NCBI RefSeq assembly: GCF_021134715.1
Contig: NC_060018.1
Coordinates: 12,541,501 to 12,605,500, forward strand
DNA from: Daphnia pulex
Taxonomy: Eukaryota > Arthropoda > Branchiopoda > Diplostraca > Daphniidae
Reading direction: 5' to 3'
DNA: 64,000 nucleotides
Below the pieces are notes generated by a model. That model was not told the DNA's origin. It worked only from the letters and a program-made list of their open reading frames with translations, and made no database searches. The number at the start of each line of letters is the position of its first letter. Position 1 is the first letter of the stretch. The position numbers and the translations under genes were made by a program. Below are positions 24,604 to 35,066 of this stretch, in pieces.

Positions 24604-25540
24604 CTTGCCATATCATTGAGGAATGTAGGAGTAATAAGCGTTAATTGCAGTATGAAATCATTATAGTTTGTTTTTTTACCTTTCGGGCTGCATATCAATT
24701 TCTAAAGGAAATTCGGGTCATGGCTTGTCCTATGTATCCATCCTTCAAGGTGAAGATGCAACATTACGTTTACGTTATAATAGGTCTAGGTTGTCTACGG
24801 TATGCTGATGTCCGTGCCCTACGGGTTCTGCCAGCGTGAAAAGCCAAATTGAGAAAGTGGTTTCGAGATTGTATAACAGTCTTGATTGGCTTGGTTGATA
24901 AAGCTTTCCCTTCTTCGAAATTTTGAATTCAAAAAAGTTCGGGCATCAGGAATCCAACAGCCGTCTAGGTGTAAATGAATAAAGTCTGCTCTTTGAAATG
25001 CTTAGGATGGAATTATCAAATTTGGAATTATTTGTTTCACGCAGCAATTGGGAATCTCTAAACGTCAGCAATAAAAATTGAATTATTTGTGCTGACAATT
25101 GAATTTCTGTAACTGATAGTCGATTTTGCTCAGTTTCCGGAGACCGGTTTTGTACTCAGAACCACGCTCTAAAAGAAGAAAGCACAAAACTCTTTGGAAA
25201 TTTTCGACTGGGATACTGTTCTGATTTTAGAGTATCCTATATATGTACTATTGGTTAGAGATTTACTATTATTCAGAGGTGTGATTTAATTATTTATATG
25301 TGTTCCGTGGTTTATGCAAAAAACCCGAACACCATTTGCAATTTGTCCATACAGCTTCTTCCTTATCTCGATTAGTCTGCTAAACGGTTGGATAGTACTG
25401 GTTTTCACATTCTGTTCGGGTGGAAAAATTAATTTTGTAATTTGGTTTTAATTTTTAAATTGAATTTTTTATTGATTCTGCTCATCCAACATTCCTGCCT
25501 TAAAGACGTTATTATTCCATTCCAGTAAGTTTTCAATTAA
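24604..25540. other. Gap upstream of the kinase fragment; no N-lobe exons seen
   Basis: I searched the minus-strand frames for a kinase N-lobe and found none. An ORF-like patch near 24676-24710 ends in a GT donor but hits an in-frame stop within about 12 codons. Confidence 0.45.
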
Positions 25541-26578
25541 TCATGAGATTTCATTGCACAATACCATTTGATGAATGTCGCATAATGCAGTGGGATTTTC
25601 TTGTCTAGCCTTTTTCCATTTTTCTGTAGCCATTACATCGCCTGAGTGTTGACGAAAGAACTGGATCGTTTTCTTCTTTAATTGCTTCGCCGGGTTGAGC
25701 AAATGGGCGTGCAAAAGAAGTTCTAAGCAACTCACGGAAGACATTTTAGAAAGCAAATAGTTTTCACATTCCAATTTCAGACGATCCAGCAGGTATTTAT
25801 CAGCAGCGATGTAGAGGGCGGCGGCCATTGCTTCCATCGTTACTGAAGTCAAGCGTCCCGTGTAGATGAAGCGGAGAAGTTGGTGAAACACTTCCGGCTC
25901 GACATCTTCGATTACAATCTGATTGGTCAATTTCTCTTTCGTCGGGTGATTGAACATGGCAGCAAAGACTTGGCTTCTGGTCGCCAAAATGTACTTGTGA
26001 GCGGGGAATTCACGGCCGTGAACATTAATAGTCACGTCACTAAACGGCATTTCATCAAACATGTTTTCAAATTCAGTAGCCAACTCTTTGCAGCAGTCAA
26101 TTTCGAGAACTGGAGGATTAACCGGTGAATCGATTTCCTTCATCACATGACACAGAATCTTACAGTAGAAGGTGAGACTGCCGTCCGATTGAAGACAATC
26201 GGATGCTTCAATGTCCTCTTTAGACAATCTGAAATGCATGTTTAAACCTGGTTTTGATTGAAGCACTTGCTGGTGAACCTTTTGCCCTCTCTTGTTAACA
26301 ATGGAGATTTTCAGTAGAACAGGGTCTCCAATGTTTGCTGATTGTCCCGCGAAATTGTAGACTTTGTAGTAAAAGGCGTAGATTATTAACTCTGTACTCT
26401 CGACGAGAAGTGCTAATGTCCATTGACGTCCAGGAATTTCACTCGAAGAAAAGAAAGACGACTCCAACATCTCTTCCCAACCGTTTGTAGTATGCAGAAA
26501 TGGCACTTGAACGTTCCATTGAAAATTCACTTTGACTAGTTCGTAACCACGGCGGAACCAATTAAAAGCTTCTTCCAT
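25541..26578 (-). CDS. MATH-BTB (speckle-type POZ-like) protein
   Basis: A single-exon frame of 345 aa from ATG 26578 to TGA 25541-25543. An N-terminal MATH-like domain (FNWFRRGYELVKVNFQWNVQ, WTLALLV, FRLSKEDI) is followed by a BTB/POZ domain (MPFSDVTINVHGREFPAHK, ILATRSQVFAAMF, VFHQLLRFIYTGRL, ALYIAADKYLLDRLKLECE) and a short 3-box/BACK-like helix region (SCLELLLHAHLLNPAKQLKKK). SPOP-type proteins are substrate adaptors for cullin-3 ubiquitin ligases: MATH binds the target and BTB binds CUL3. The frame stays open upstream to an ATG at 26692; I prefer 26578 because the family region begins there. A splice acceptor near 26600 is possible. The substrate is unknown. Confidence 0.85.
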   Translation of the reverse strand: MEEAFNWFRRGYELVKVNFQWNVQVPFLHTTNGWEEMLESSFFSSSEIPGRQWTLALLVESTELIIYAFYYKVYNFAGQSANIGDPVLLKISIVNKRGQKVHQQVLQSKPGLNMHFRLSKEDIEASDCLQSDGSLTFYCKILCHVMKEIDSPVNPPVLEIDCCKELATEFENMFDEMPFSDVTINVHGREFPAHKYILATRSQVFAAMFNHPTKEKLTNQIVIEDVEPEVFHQLLRFIYTGRLTSVTMEAMAAALYIAADKYLLDRLKLECENYLLSKMSSVSCLELLLHAHLLNPAKQLKKKTIQFFRQHSGDVMATEKWKKARQENPTALCDIHQMVLCNEIS

Positions 26579-26692
26579 TTTCACTTGGAATTTGGCAGCT
26601 AGAAATGTGAGATGAGCGTGGCAAATGCTGTTGACTTCACTAAATCTGGTAGAGAAATGAACTTGATGTTGATGCCAAATGCCCAGAAACAA

Positions 26693-28550
26693 ATCGATTT
26701 ATATTCGAGAGAAACGTCGTTATGAACAGGGGTAGACTAGAGGTAGAGTAAGATTTTTGTTCAGAAATACTTATTGGTTCTCGAAAGTCTCGATGACAAC
26801 GCTCCCTTTTTCCATACTGAAAAGGACTTTGCCCTTGACGAACAACGTGTGACGTGTCTTAACTTTCAATTTGCCCATCAAGCTTCTTTAACGTACCGTC
26901 AGATGGATTATGCCACGACGTCAATGAATCGTCTGCATATCGGAATCGGATTCACATGACATGGCAGCATTTTTACGTCAAAATGCTTAAAGAATATAAT
27001 ATAACGGTTACGATTCACATTTCATTTGCGGTCTTCTGGCATCAGAGTTTTGAAAGTGCCTACCGTATTGGTATAAATCACTTTACAAGCGTTGTAATTT
27101 GTAAGTTTTGTTTGCTGTTGTAAATTTTGTAAAATTGATTACCGAGTTCGAGCTTAATGTTAGCTTAATGTTAATGTTTGAAGATTAATTTTAGTGGTCT
27201 GCGTATCAGAAGAGGCAGGTGACTGCCAAGTGCCATCATCCAAAAAATGTGATGCAATATTTGTTCATCTTACATGGTTTATGTTAGTCGTGTAAACCTC
27301 TCAGTTCTTCATTTTGTATTGTATGTCTATTGTATTATGCGAAGAGAAAAGAATTAATATTTATTTTTTATGTTTCAGTGTGGCTGGTTTTGCTGCTTTA
27401 GAGCTGGTGAACTACAATTGTTTTGTTCGCTGCTGAAGAGAGATAGATGCCTTTTACATTCAATCTTCAGGTTACAAATTTTATTTGTTTTTCATCACCC
27501 CCTCTTCATTTTGCCAAATTCAGGTTGTTGCAACCTTTAGCTGTTGTGATTGAAACTGGAAACTATTAACATGTTAGCTATTAATGTCATGTTATTAGAA
27601 AAGGGCAAGTTGTAAAATCTGAAACAATCTACATTTTACAGTTCAGGTAAAGTTACTTTGGTTGGTTGGTTTTTTTACCAAGCGTTACCATTTTGTCATT
27701 TACAAGTCATCAGGTCTGCTGCAATAATAACGTTAAAACGAGTTAGGCCAGAGATTAACCAAAAGTACTGTGGAATTATGCCTTGAAACGCTTTCCCTTT
27801 GAGATCGGTAGTCGATTGATTTTCCGTCACTGTCAGAACTTTGTGTTAGTCAAATGGGGTGAAGTTTTGTTTGTCCTCCCCTAGTTGACGTCAAGCGTCT
27901 TGAAAGAGATTTGTCTTTTACTGAAAAAGAAATATCAATGTTAAAGTGAAATTAGATAAGTTGTAAATTCATGGTTGAGCGCCACCAGGAACTTCCCCCG
28001 TGGCCATGCCCATGCTCCCTTGTGGGTCCGTAGACCGAGGCGGGAAGTTAGTTCCTCATTTGAATTTCTTCTTTTAGCTGTTGCAAAACTCGGCAATCGC
28101 AAAGGTGTCAATGCCACTGCAGCTCAGTGATCCAAACATGCGTATGCAAATCATATTTGTGTAACATATTTGTGTGTCGTATCGAATTCGTATGTGTATT
28201 TGTGCAACATGTGCACCTAGGCTCTGTCACTGGCCTTCAAGTCCCGTACGCAATGACGTACTATACAATAGCAATGGTACCGAAATACCAATACGGAACC
28301 GTGTCATTGCCGTTCAGCCACCAAGAGATTAATTTACTTTCATATTTAGGTTACCATGAGAGCGGTCCACTCTAATGGTGGTTGAAGTGGGGTCGGAGCT
28401 TCTAAGAAGGTGCATTCCCGAGTTGCGCCATCGTTCGTGGTGCATGGATCAGTGTCATTTTGAATGTAATTATATCAGTAATCGTGCCACTAGTTTACAT
28501 TTTTCTTTACAATTTAATATTACTTTGGTCTCACAATTTACTTACAACAG
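26693..28550. other. Intergenic region, no gene recognised
   Basis: AT-rich with only short frames. An imperfect inverted repeat lies around 27986-28062 (AGGAACTTCCCCCG against CGGGAAGTTAGTTCCT). Confidence 0.4.
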
Positions 28551-28705
28551 GGGAATCAAAGCAGGATGGAGACTGGCGGTTCGTCTCTGCGTCATATCAC
28601 GGCTACGGAGTTTTTGGATACATCCGCACTTGGGTGCAAGAACAACCCCCCCTCGTAGGCCTTTTGGCTTTTGTTTCAGGCGTCGGCATCTATTACGCTG
28701 TCTAA
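28551..28705 (+). CDS. Orphan terminal-exon-like ORF with hydrophobic C-terminus
   Basis: A good acceptor (CTTACAACAG) ends at 28550. The following frame runs 51 codons to TAA 28703-28705, with coding-like codon use. The product ends in a hydrophobic stretch (PLVGLLAFVSGVGIYYAV) that could be a membrane helix. I recognise no family and found no convincing upstream exon. It may be a gene relic or the last exon of an unrecognised small membrane protein. Confidence 0.3.
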
Positions 28706-29208
28706 CGTCAAAGGCGGGTCAGAACAGCAAAAAGAAAAAGTGTGATGGTGACATGCCGTGCGGTCCGAATGTTGTAAACATTCGTGTTCGGGATGACCTG
28801 ACGCGTTCTCTTCTCCGGTTGCCTTTGTAATCCTTGGACAAAAGGAAATTTCAACTGGGACAAAGGCTCCCCTTGATAGACTTAGGGCTACAACACATCG
28901 TCCAGTCGTGTTCGAAGAATCCTTAAAAAGGGTAATGCTAGATACGACATGAAGCTTTTGCTTCATGAATAATGCTTCAAAATAATGTGAATTTGTTTGC
29001 AGCCAACGATCCTTTATATATCCGAGCCGAGTCCTTTCCGTCTACATTCGGTGTGAAGGGCAAAACCCGAATTTCAACCCATTTTACTGCTTAGCAACGA
29101 AAACAAAGCGAGTGTCAAAACATTGTTTTACTTGCGCATACTTTATTATGGCAGAAACGCGTTGGTTATGTAACAGGGTGAAATTTGTTTTCCCTTTTGT
29201 TCATGCAG

Positions 29209-29293
29209 CATCAAACGACACGCGATAGGTTCTGGCGGTAATCAACTATCGTCAACTATTCAAGATGATAGACCTGTCAATGTAAAAGACAGG
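29209..29293 (+). other. Exon-like open segment
   Basis: It lies between TCATGCAG and a strong AGG|GTAAGG donor and reads open in one frame (IKRHAIGSGGNQLSST...). Family not recognised. It may belong with the duplicated exon-like segments at 29901 and 30110. Confidence 0.3.
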
Positions 29294-29871
29294 GTAAGGG
29301 TAGCTCCTGTAAATGTTATTCATTTATGTTATTAAAAAGCTGCTAGTAGGATCTCATTGTTGATTTGCGGTTACAAAATCCATAGCCCTAGAGTTCAGGT
29401 ATTGTCAATCAATCATTTGATTTGCGTTTTAGATACTCCTAAATCAGTTGTGGAAATACGATTCCCCCTGCTTCTCCTGGGTGGTTATTTAGGATCATTT
29501 AAGTTCATTTTTTAGTTATGCGTTGTGAACGTAGCGGACGAACTCTGACAGTCTATCGAGCTTAAGCAATTGCGTTCTTAATATCTTATTTTATTGATTT
29601 TATTCAACCGTTTAATGAGAAGCTTTGATTTGTATTTTTTTATATTAATAATTTACCTTTTTTTATCTTTTTTAGATTTTCTTCTCCGATCGCAGGTGCA
29701 AGGATTATGTGTTTGAAACTTAGAAAAGTTTGCAGTAGAATATTAAAAAAAAAAGCCGACTGTCTTTCAAACGGTTCGAAATGGAATTCATTCACCGAAG
29801 AAACGAGTCAAATGACTCAAATGTGGTATTTTTAAAGTGACTAAAATTTAAGCCATCATCATTTATGATTT

Positions 29872-30258
29872 GATATTTATTTTGATATTGGTTTTTGTAG
29901 ACCCATTCCCAGCAACGTCAACCTGCAGAAAGAAAAAGGCCAGTTTCTACGACCTTGACGCTCGAAGGTCACGGAGATCATTACGTTAAACGTGTCATGC
30001 AGTGGTGTAGAGGTTGGGTGAGAATGACACGTGTTGCTTCATTATCTAAAAGGTACAATAGCCGCAAGTGTAAGCTATTTGGTATTCATTTTGATATTGG
30101 TTATTGTAGACCCATCCCCGGCAAAGTCACCTGCAGAAAGAAAGGCCAGTTTGCATTTCAATCGAAGGTCGTGTAGATCATTACGTAAAAGGTGTCAGGC
30201 ATTAGTGTAGAGGTTGGGTGAGAACGGGGCGTTTTGCTTCATTATCAAGAAGGTAAAA
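29872..30258 (+). repeat. Two-copy tandem duplication of an exon-like segment
   Basis: Two units of about 180 bp, offset by 209 bp, share the acceptor TTGTAGACCCATYCCC, AGAAAGAAA, GGCCAGTTT, GATCATTACGT and GTAGAGGTTGGGTGAGAA. Unit 1 (29901-30052) is open in frame between acceptor and AG|GTACAA donor (THSQQRQPAERKRPVS...). Unit 2 (30110-30252) has an in-frame stop after about 31 codons. Confidence 0.7.
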
Positions 30259-30329
30259 TATAGCCATTAGGCTTAAGAGGAGGGGTGAGAAAAAATTGTA
30301 TAAAAGGCGAGAGAAAAGTTGGCAGGGAT

Positions 30330-30725
30330 CAGTCGAGTGAGCATCTCCGACACGGCAACAACTCCATATTTCGTCGTAATATCAGTTCACAATCACTGGT
30401 AAATGTTCATTTTTATTTCGAGTCGTAAATCTATTCTATCTTGTTATTAGTTGTTGATACGACTAGTTACCTTTCGAAAAATAATTTCCGATTGTTTATT
30501 GCATAGTTAATTATGGCATTGTGTTGCTGTTGGGTGTTGTATCGTTGATGTCGACCACGAGAGAAAATCTTTCAAAAGGAAAGAGAAAAGGCAACAGAAG
30601 TCAATCGAGTGAGCATCTCTTACCCGGCAACAACTGCATTCTTCGTCGTATTACCAGGTCGCAATCACGGGTAAATAATCTGTATTTCTACGTGGAATTT
30701 TGTATCACTATTTTTTCTATTTGAT
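30330..30725 (+). pseudogene. Tyr/Thr-rich secreted repeat gene, remnant copy A
   Basis: This holds two 5' blocks with the shared string CGAGTGAGCATCTC and GGCAACAACT (about 30334 and 30605) and the signal-peptide exon NYGIVLLLGVVSLM after an acceptor near 30508. The repeat-coding part that should follow is missing. Only the leader exon and 5' sequence remain. Confidence 0.55.
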
Positions 30726-30759
30726 AATATGTCCGTTATTGTTGAATATTTAATATTGT

Positions 30760-31115
30760 CTAGTTAACTATGCCGTCGTGCTGCTATTAGTTGTTGTATC
30801 GTTGATGGCTGGATCGAACACTGGAGTACCGATGTCTCCTGGATAAGGCGGATACCAAACCGCAACGCCGCCGCCTTACTACACAACAACATACGCAACG
30901 ACCAGTTACTACACCGAAATCCCTAAGTATTGCACCAAGGCTTCAGATTATTACATCACAACTTATGCTGTCCTGAGCTAATACACCGAATCCCCGCAGT
31001 ATTATTTTTCTTCCCCGAGCTACACTACCAAAGGGTCGATTACTACACCGAGGCTCCGAAGTACTACACCATCAAGGCACCGTGGTACTATAACCACCAC
31101 TTATCATGGGTAAAT
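30760..31115 (+). pseudogene. Tyr/Thr-rich secreted repeat gene, remnant copy B
   Basis: The leader exon (VVLL-like, MAGSNTGVPMSPG) is followed in frame by a stop (GGATAAGG), then YYTTTYATTSYYTE, PKYCTKASDYY, and a further stop before YTESPQYYFSSPSY. The Tyr-Tyr-Thr repeats identify it as the same family as copy C. At least two nonsense changes make it a pseudogene. Confidence 0.65.
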
Positions 31116-31214
31116 ATTCTGTTACGTGGAGTTTTATTATGCCAACTTACCAAATAAACAAATTATTTATTGTCTAGCAGTATGAAAGGAGAGAAAAGGT
31201 GAAATAATTCAGCA

Positions 31215-32170
31215 GCCGAGTGAGCATCTCCGTTACAGCAACAGTAACTGCGTGATCTATTTGTCGTCAACTTCATTCTTCGTCGCATTACAAGTTTTAA
31301 ATAAAGGTAAAATTTTTTCTATAGAGTACTGAATCAACTATACTTTTTTTCTATTTGTTAATACACCAGTACCATAATAGGATATTAATGTTAAAATTTA
31401 TTAATTGCTAGTGAACTATGGCGTCGTGCTGCTGTTGGGTGTCGTATCGTTGATTGCTGGATCGACCAATGGTGTGCTGATTTCTCCTGGGTTTGGCGGG
31501 CTTCAACAACAACATACGCAACAACCGGATACTACACTGAGGTCCCCAAGTGCTACACCACAAAGGCTCCAGAGTATTACACCGTAACTTATGCCACCCC
31601 AGTTTATGTTGGCCCGAGCTACTACGCTGAATCTCCGAAGTATTTTTCTTCCCCTAACTTCACAACCTTCACTACGCCGCCTCTTTACTAAACAACAACG
31701 TCAACACCAACATACTAACGAAGGGAGCGGAGTACTACACTTCGAAGGGAGCGAAGTACTACACTTCGAAGGGAGCGAAGTAGTACACCACGAAGGGAGC
31801 GGAGTACTACACCACGAAGGGAGCGGAGTACTACACCACGAAGGGAGCGGAGTACTACACCACGAAGGGAGCGGAGTACTACACCACGAAGGGAGCGGAG
31901 TACTACACCACGAAGGGAGTGGAGTACTACACCACGAAGGGAGTGGAGTACTACACCACGAAGGGAGTGGAGTACTACACCACGAAGGCAGAGGAGTACT
32001 ACACCACGAAGGCAGCGGAGTACTACACCACGAAGTCACCGTCACGATACACCATGGCTTCAGTTTACTTCACTACAACCTACGTTGCTCCAGAGTACTG
32101 CGACATGTGTCTTTTGGTGTTGGATTTCTTCAAGGCCAGTATGCCGAGTTGTAAATTGTTTTATGTTTGA
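31215..32170 (+). pseudogene. Tyr/Thr-rich secreted repeat gene, copy C (frameshift and nonsense)
   Basis: The same 5' block (GAGTGAGCATCTCCGTTAC) precedes the leader exon at about 31411 (NYGVVLLLGVVSLIAGSTNG). The leader frame and the repeat frame (TTTYATTGYYTEVPK, KAPEYYTVTYATP) differ by a shift near 31500, and the repeat frame stops at TAA about 31690. A minisatellite with EYYTTK octapeptides follows, with TAG at 31781-31783 in the octapeptide frame. The tail reads RYTMASVYFTTTYVAPEY. Secreted Tyr/Thr-rich repeat proteins of this style are, as far as I know, typical of Daphnia; their function (cuticle, silk or egg coat) is not established from sequence. Confidence 0.65.
31719..32036 (+). 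repeat. 24-bp minisatellite, about 13 copies
   Basis: The unit GAAGGGAGCGGAGTACTACA plus CCAC repeats 13 times with few changes. In the family's frame it encodes the octapeptide EYYTTKGA with variants GV, AE, AA. Since 24 is a multiple of 3, the other frames also stay open (HHEGSGVL on +, PSWCSTPL on -), so long ORFs here are not evidence of coding. Confidence 0.92.
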
Positions 32171-32420
32171 CTATTACTACATGTTTTTGTGGTTTGACGA
32201 TGACGTTTCAAGGGCAAAATAAGAAAGAAACTTGTAACTGTTGATTTTTTCAAAACTAATGACCTCTGCATATTGAAATTGAGATTTGAAATTGAGAAAA
32301 ATATATTGATACAATTCCTAAACAAAACTTGGTATAAATTTAGAAACAATGAACAAAACACTTAAAGATTTATGTTATATTGTCCCACCTCCACCCACAA
32401 TTCCACCACATTTTACAGTC

Positions 32421-32449
32421 ACATACATACATACACATATACATACACT
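32421..32449 (+). repeat. ACAT/ATAC microsatellite
   Basis: Imperfect tetranucleotide run (ACATACATACATACACATAT...) directly left of the MITE. Confidence 0.8.
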
Positions 32450-32456
32450 AAGTTAA

Positions 32457-32726
32457 CCCATTAGCTGCCACGCCATACAACCCGCAGGTTGTACTCTACT
32501 TTTTTACGCGCCACGTCAGAAGGATCCATGACCAAGTAGGACTTGCCATTGCTGACAAGTCCGTGCTGAAAAGGGGGAACTATGTGCATTGCCTTATAAC
32601 AGGCTTGCCTTGCGGCAAATTTTGGGCTTGGCGACTCTCCGACCCCGCGGCATGAAAACCACGAGGCCGAACAGCGCGGCCCGTGCGAAGGAGCTAGGGG
32701 AGAACAAAGGCGTGGCAGACAACGGG
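32457..32726. mobile_element. piggyBac-type MITE, 270 bp with TTAA target duplication
   Basis: Left end CCCATTAGCTGCCACGCC and right end, reverse-complemented, CCCGTTGTCTGCCACGCC match at 15 of 18 positions. Both ends are flanked by TTAA (32453-32456 and 32727-32730), and the termini are CCC...GGG. TTAA target sites with CCC termini are the signature of piggyBac transposons. The interior is GC-richer than its surroundings and carries no transposase, so it must be mobilised in trans. ORFs inside it (for example 32589-32780) are incidental. Confidence 0.8.
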
Positions 32727-32994
32727 TTAACTAACACAAACGAACACATATTACCAACAACAAATGATGATCCGCGCTGACACTTTGGAGATACCGGCGA
32801 CGTTATGGTGTCCATCTTCTCGAAATTTCCTCTGCATTACCTGAATAAAGAGAAAACAATTCTTATTTACTGACATGCCAATAAAACTTACATAATACAG
32901 AAAGAAAAAATAATCAGGTTTTTTAGCTCAAAGATTTAAATATGCAATTTGTTAATGTTTAAATCAAGCTTGCAACGTTGAGAACTGTAAACAG

Positions 32995-33382
32995 AACAAA
33001 GCTCACTTGCTAGTCTTTAAAAAAAAATCCGGAAGTATACCGGAAGTAACCACAGCGCCTCAACCATTGAGCTGTCGTCAAATTAAACCACATATTCGTG
33101 ATCCCCATGAAATTTGGGGTCGATTAGGTGTGATTTAAACGAAATCCAAAATTTGGCCAAAATCGAGAATTTTCCTGAACTATAGTTCAGGAAAATTCTT
33201 GAAACCGGAAGTACGCGTACGTAAAAAACAGAACATGAACTTTACCACAAATTTTACGAGGATTACGAATATGGGGTTCTTTTGTGCGTCAGATCAATAT
33301 TTACTAAACTACTGACAGAAATGAGAAAACCGGAAGTAGAAAAAAATACACATTTTTAAAAATCTACCAAGTGAGCTTTGTT
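32995..33382. mobile_element. Foldback element 1, 388 bp with near-full-length inverted arms
   Basis: The ends AACAAAGCTCACTTG (left) and CAAGTGAGCTTTGTT (right) are inverted copies, with similarity continuing to TTTAAAAA. Further in, ACATATTCGTGATCCCCATG pairs with the reverse complement of the right arm (CCATATTCGTAATCCTCG). A perfect 34-bp palindrome lies at 33166-33199, near the centre. The whole element can fold into one long hairpin. GGAAGTA motifs recur in both arms. No clear target-site duplication or coding capacity is seen. Confidence 0.75.
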
Positions 33383-34327
33383 GGGGGAATAGTTATCGTT
33401 AGTTATCACTAAATATTTCAACAAAATAACTGCCAATAAATGTTTAAAAAGATGTGCAAAGTAACTGAAACTGACTATTTGACAGCTGCAAATTTTCAAA
33501 AAGCCATCTAGCGTTAGAAAAAAGAAACGTCCAAGTAAAACTTTGTTTGCGCGCAAGAAAGGCCTGATTTTGGAATTATTACACAGACACAGAGTTTAAC
33601 GCAACTAGATTATTAGTAGATAATCTACAAAAGTAAGACAATTGTCGGGTACCTGGGCATAATCCCGTGGTGAGTAACTGCAGGTGTGTAACAGCAAAGG
33701 GTAGCGACCACTGAAGTGTTCCAACTCGTCGGTGAAGTAAGACAAGTTGTAGCAGCAAAAGCAGTGAAGCTAGATGAGCGTACGTCGGGAAGATATAAGC
33801 AGAACGTTGCTGGATGTCCCTCTTCCTTTATGGACAAAGGTCAGCATTGGCTTAAGGATCTATTATGTGCTCTGTAACAAAAAATGTATTGCATTAATGA
33901 ATTGAAAATATAACAGTTAATAAAGCATTTCAATCTTTACCTAAACTAACAAGCACACTGAAGTTTTCATGATAAAAAACCGTAAAAATGGAAATCACAG
34001 CAACCAACAGGCTTACTCCTTAGGTTGAGGTAAATTTCCTGATGTTAAAGAAAGTGTCATGTAGTATTGCAGTAGCGTGTTGATAGGTTATATTGATGCT
34101 TACCTTTATCATATGGGTGAATGGTGCTGAATTTAGTAAGGCATTTGATGTGGTGTGGTTGGTGTGGTAGCTGTAATGGGGAAATGCCTCGTCTCCACAC
34201 ATTTGTATTCCACGATATGTGAGCTTCACACATGAGTTTTAGGCTTTTGACAACATGATGGGTCTATTGGATGGAAAGTGACTGAGCGCTAAGTCAACTT
34301 TTTGGAATGACTGACAGTATGCATCTA
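33383..34327. other. Between the two foldback elements; nothing recognised
   Basis: AT-rich, with short frames only and no recognised domain or repeat. Confidence 0.4.
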
Positions 34328-34846
34328 GAATTTGAAGAAATAAGTTAGTACAGTATAAAAATTAGGAAATTAAGTAAAGATAAACCTACACATGATACAA
34401 AGTCCATTTTGGTAATTGAAATCACAGGAATATAAGTATTAATTAGCTACAATTTGTTTCGCCTATTATTTTGTTTGCCTGTTTCTCGATCAAAAACAAC
34501 AAGGGCGACACTAGCGACATCTGGTAATGAGTTTGGAATCCTAAGTTGGTTGCAATATTATTTTTTAAAAACCTGACAATAGAACTCCACCGAAAATAAA
34601 AACCCAATATTTTATTTTAAAAATACCAGACAATAGAACTCCAATGCTCGACAGTAGAACTCCACACGCGACAATAGAACTCCGATAATTTGAGCTACGA
34701 CTGTGCAACCAACTTCAAAACTCATTACCAGATTTCGCTAGCGTCGCCTTTGTTGTTTTTACCAAATTGAACTTCGTAACTTATGAAGGTTTATCTTCAC
34801 CTAATTTCCTTATTTTTATACTGTACCAACTTATTTCTTCAAATTG
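34328..34846. mobile_element. Foldback element 2, about 519 bp, arms 34329-34554 and 34703-34845
   Basis: Left arm landmarks in order: AATTTGAAGAAATAAGTT, TACAGTATAAAAAT, GATAAACCT, AAAACAACAAGGGCGAC, CTGGTAATGAGTTT, AAGTTGGTTGCA. The right arm is their reverse complement in reverse order with about 85-90% identity by eye. The left arm carries about 83 bp (near 34415-34490) absent from the right arm. The spacer contains four copies of GACARTAGAACTCC. No transposase is present. Confidence 0.75.
34575..34683 (+). repeat. Four-copy GACARTAGAACTCC motif in the foldback spacer
   Basis: Copies at 34575-34588, 34629-34642, 34650-34663 (GACAGT variant) and 34670-34683. Spacing is irregular (54, 21, 20 bp). 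Confidence 0.85.
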
Positions 34847-35066
34847 AATATATACAATAGCCACGCTACAAAAGAAGAAGAAGGTAGGGGCTATAGGGCT
34901 AGTCGCTTAGCCTGCGCCCAACAACTGAAGATTTAACTATGGCCGCCAGATGTCGTCTTCAGTGCCCCAGCCATAAAGTAAACCCATAACCGATTAACCA
35001 TAAAACAAATTTTAAAAAATAACGATCAAATCCATGACGAAGACTTGATTTTACTACTATCAGGCT

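Noticed and set aside
26579-26692. N-terminal 38-residue extension of the MATH-BTB protein
   Set aside because: Open frame, but the family region begins at the internal ATG and an acceptor-like TTTCTAG lies in the extension. Kept only as an alternative start.
27986-28062. Inverted repeat AGGAACTTCC / GGAAGTTAGTTCCT as a MITE
   Set aside because: Arms are short and interrupted; no terminal duplication seen.
31591-32154. 187-aa ORF of HHEGSGVL repeats (and its antisense WCSTPLPS ORF)
   Set aside because: The 24-bp unit stays open in several frames by chance of period. The family's own frame is EYYTTK, shown by the leader and tail of related copies.
32589-32815. ORFs on both strands in 32.6-32.8 kb
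   Set aside because: They lie inside or overlap the piggyBac MITE and have no domain.
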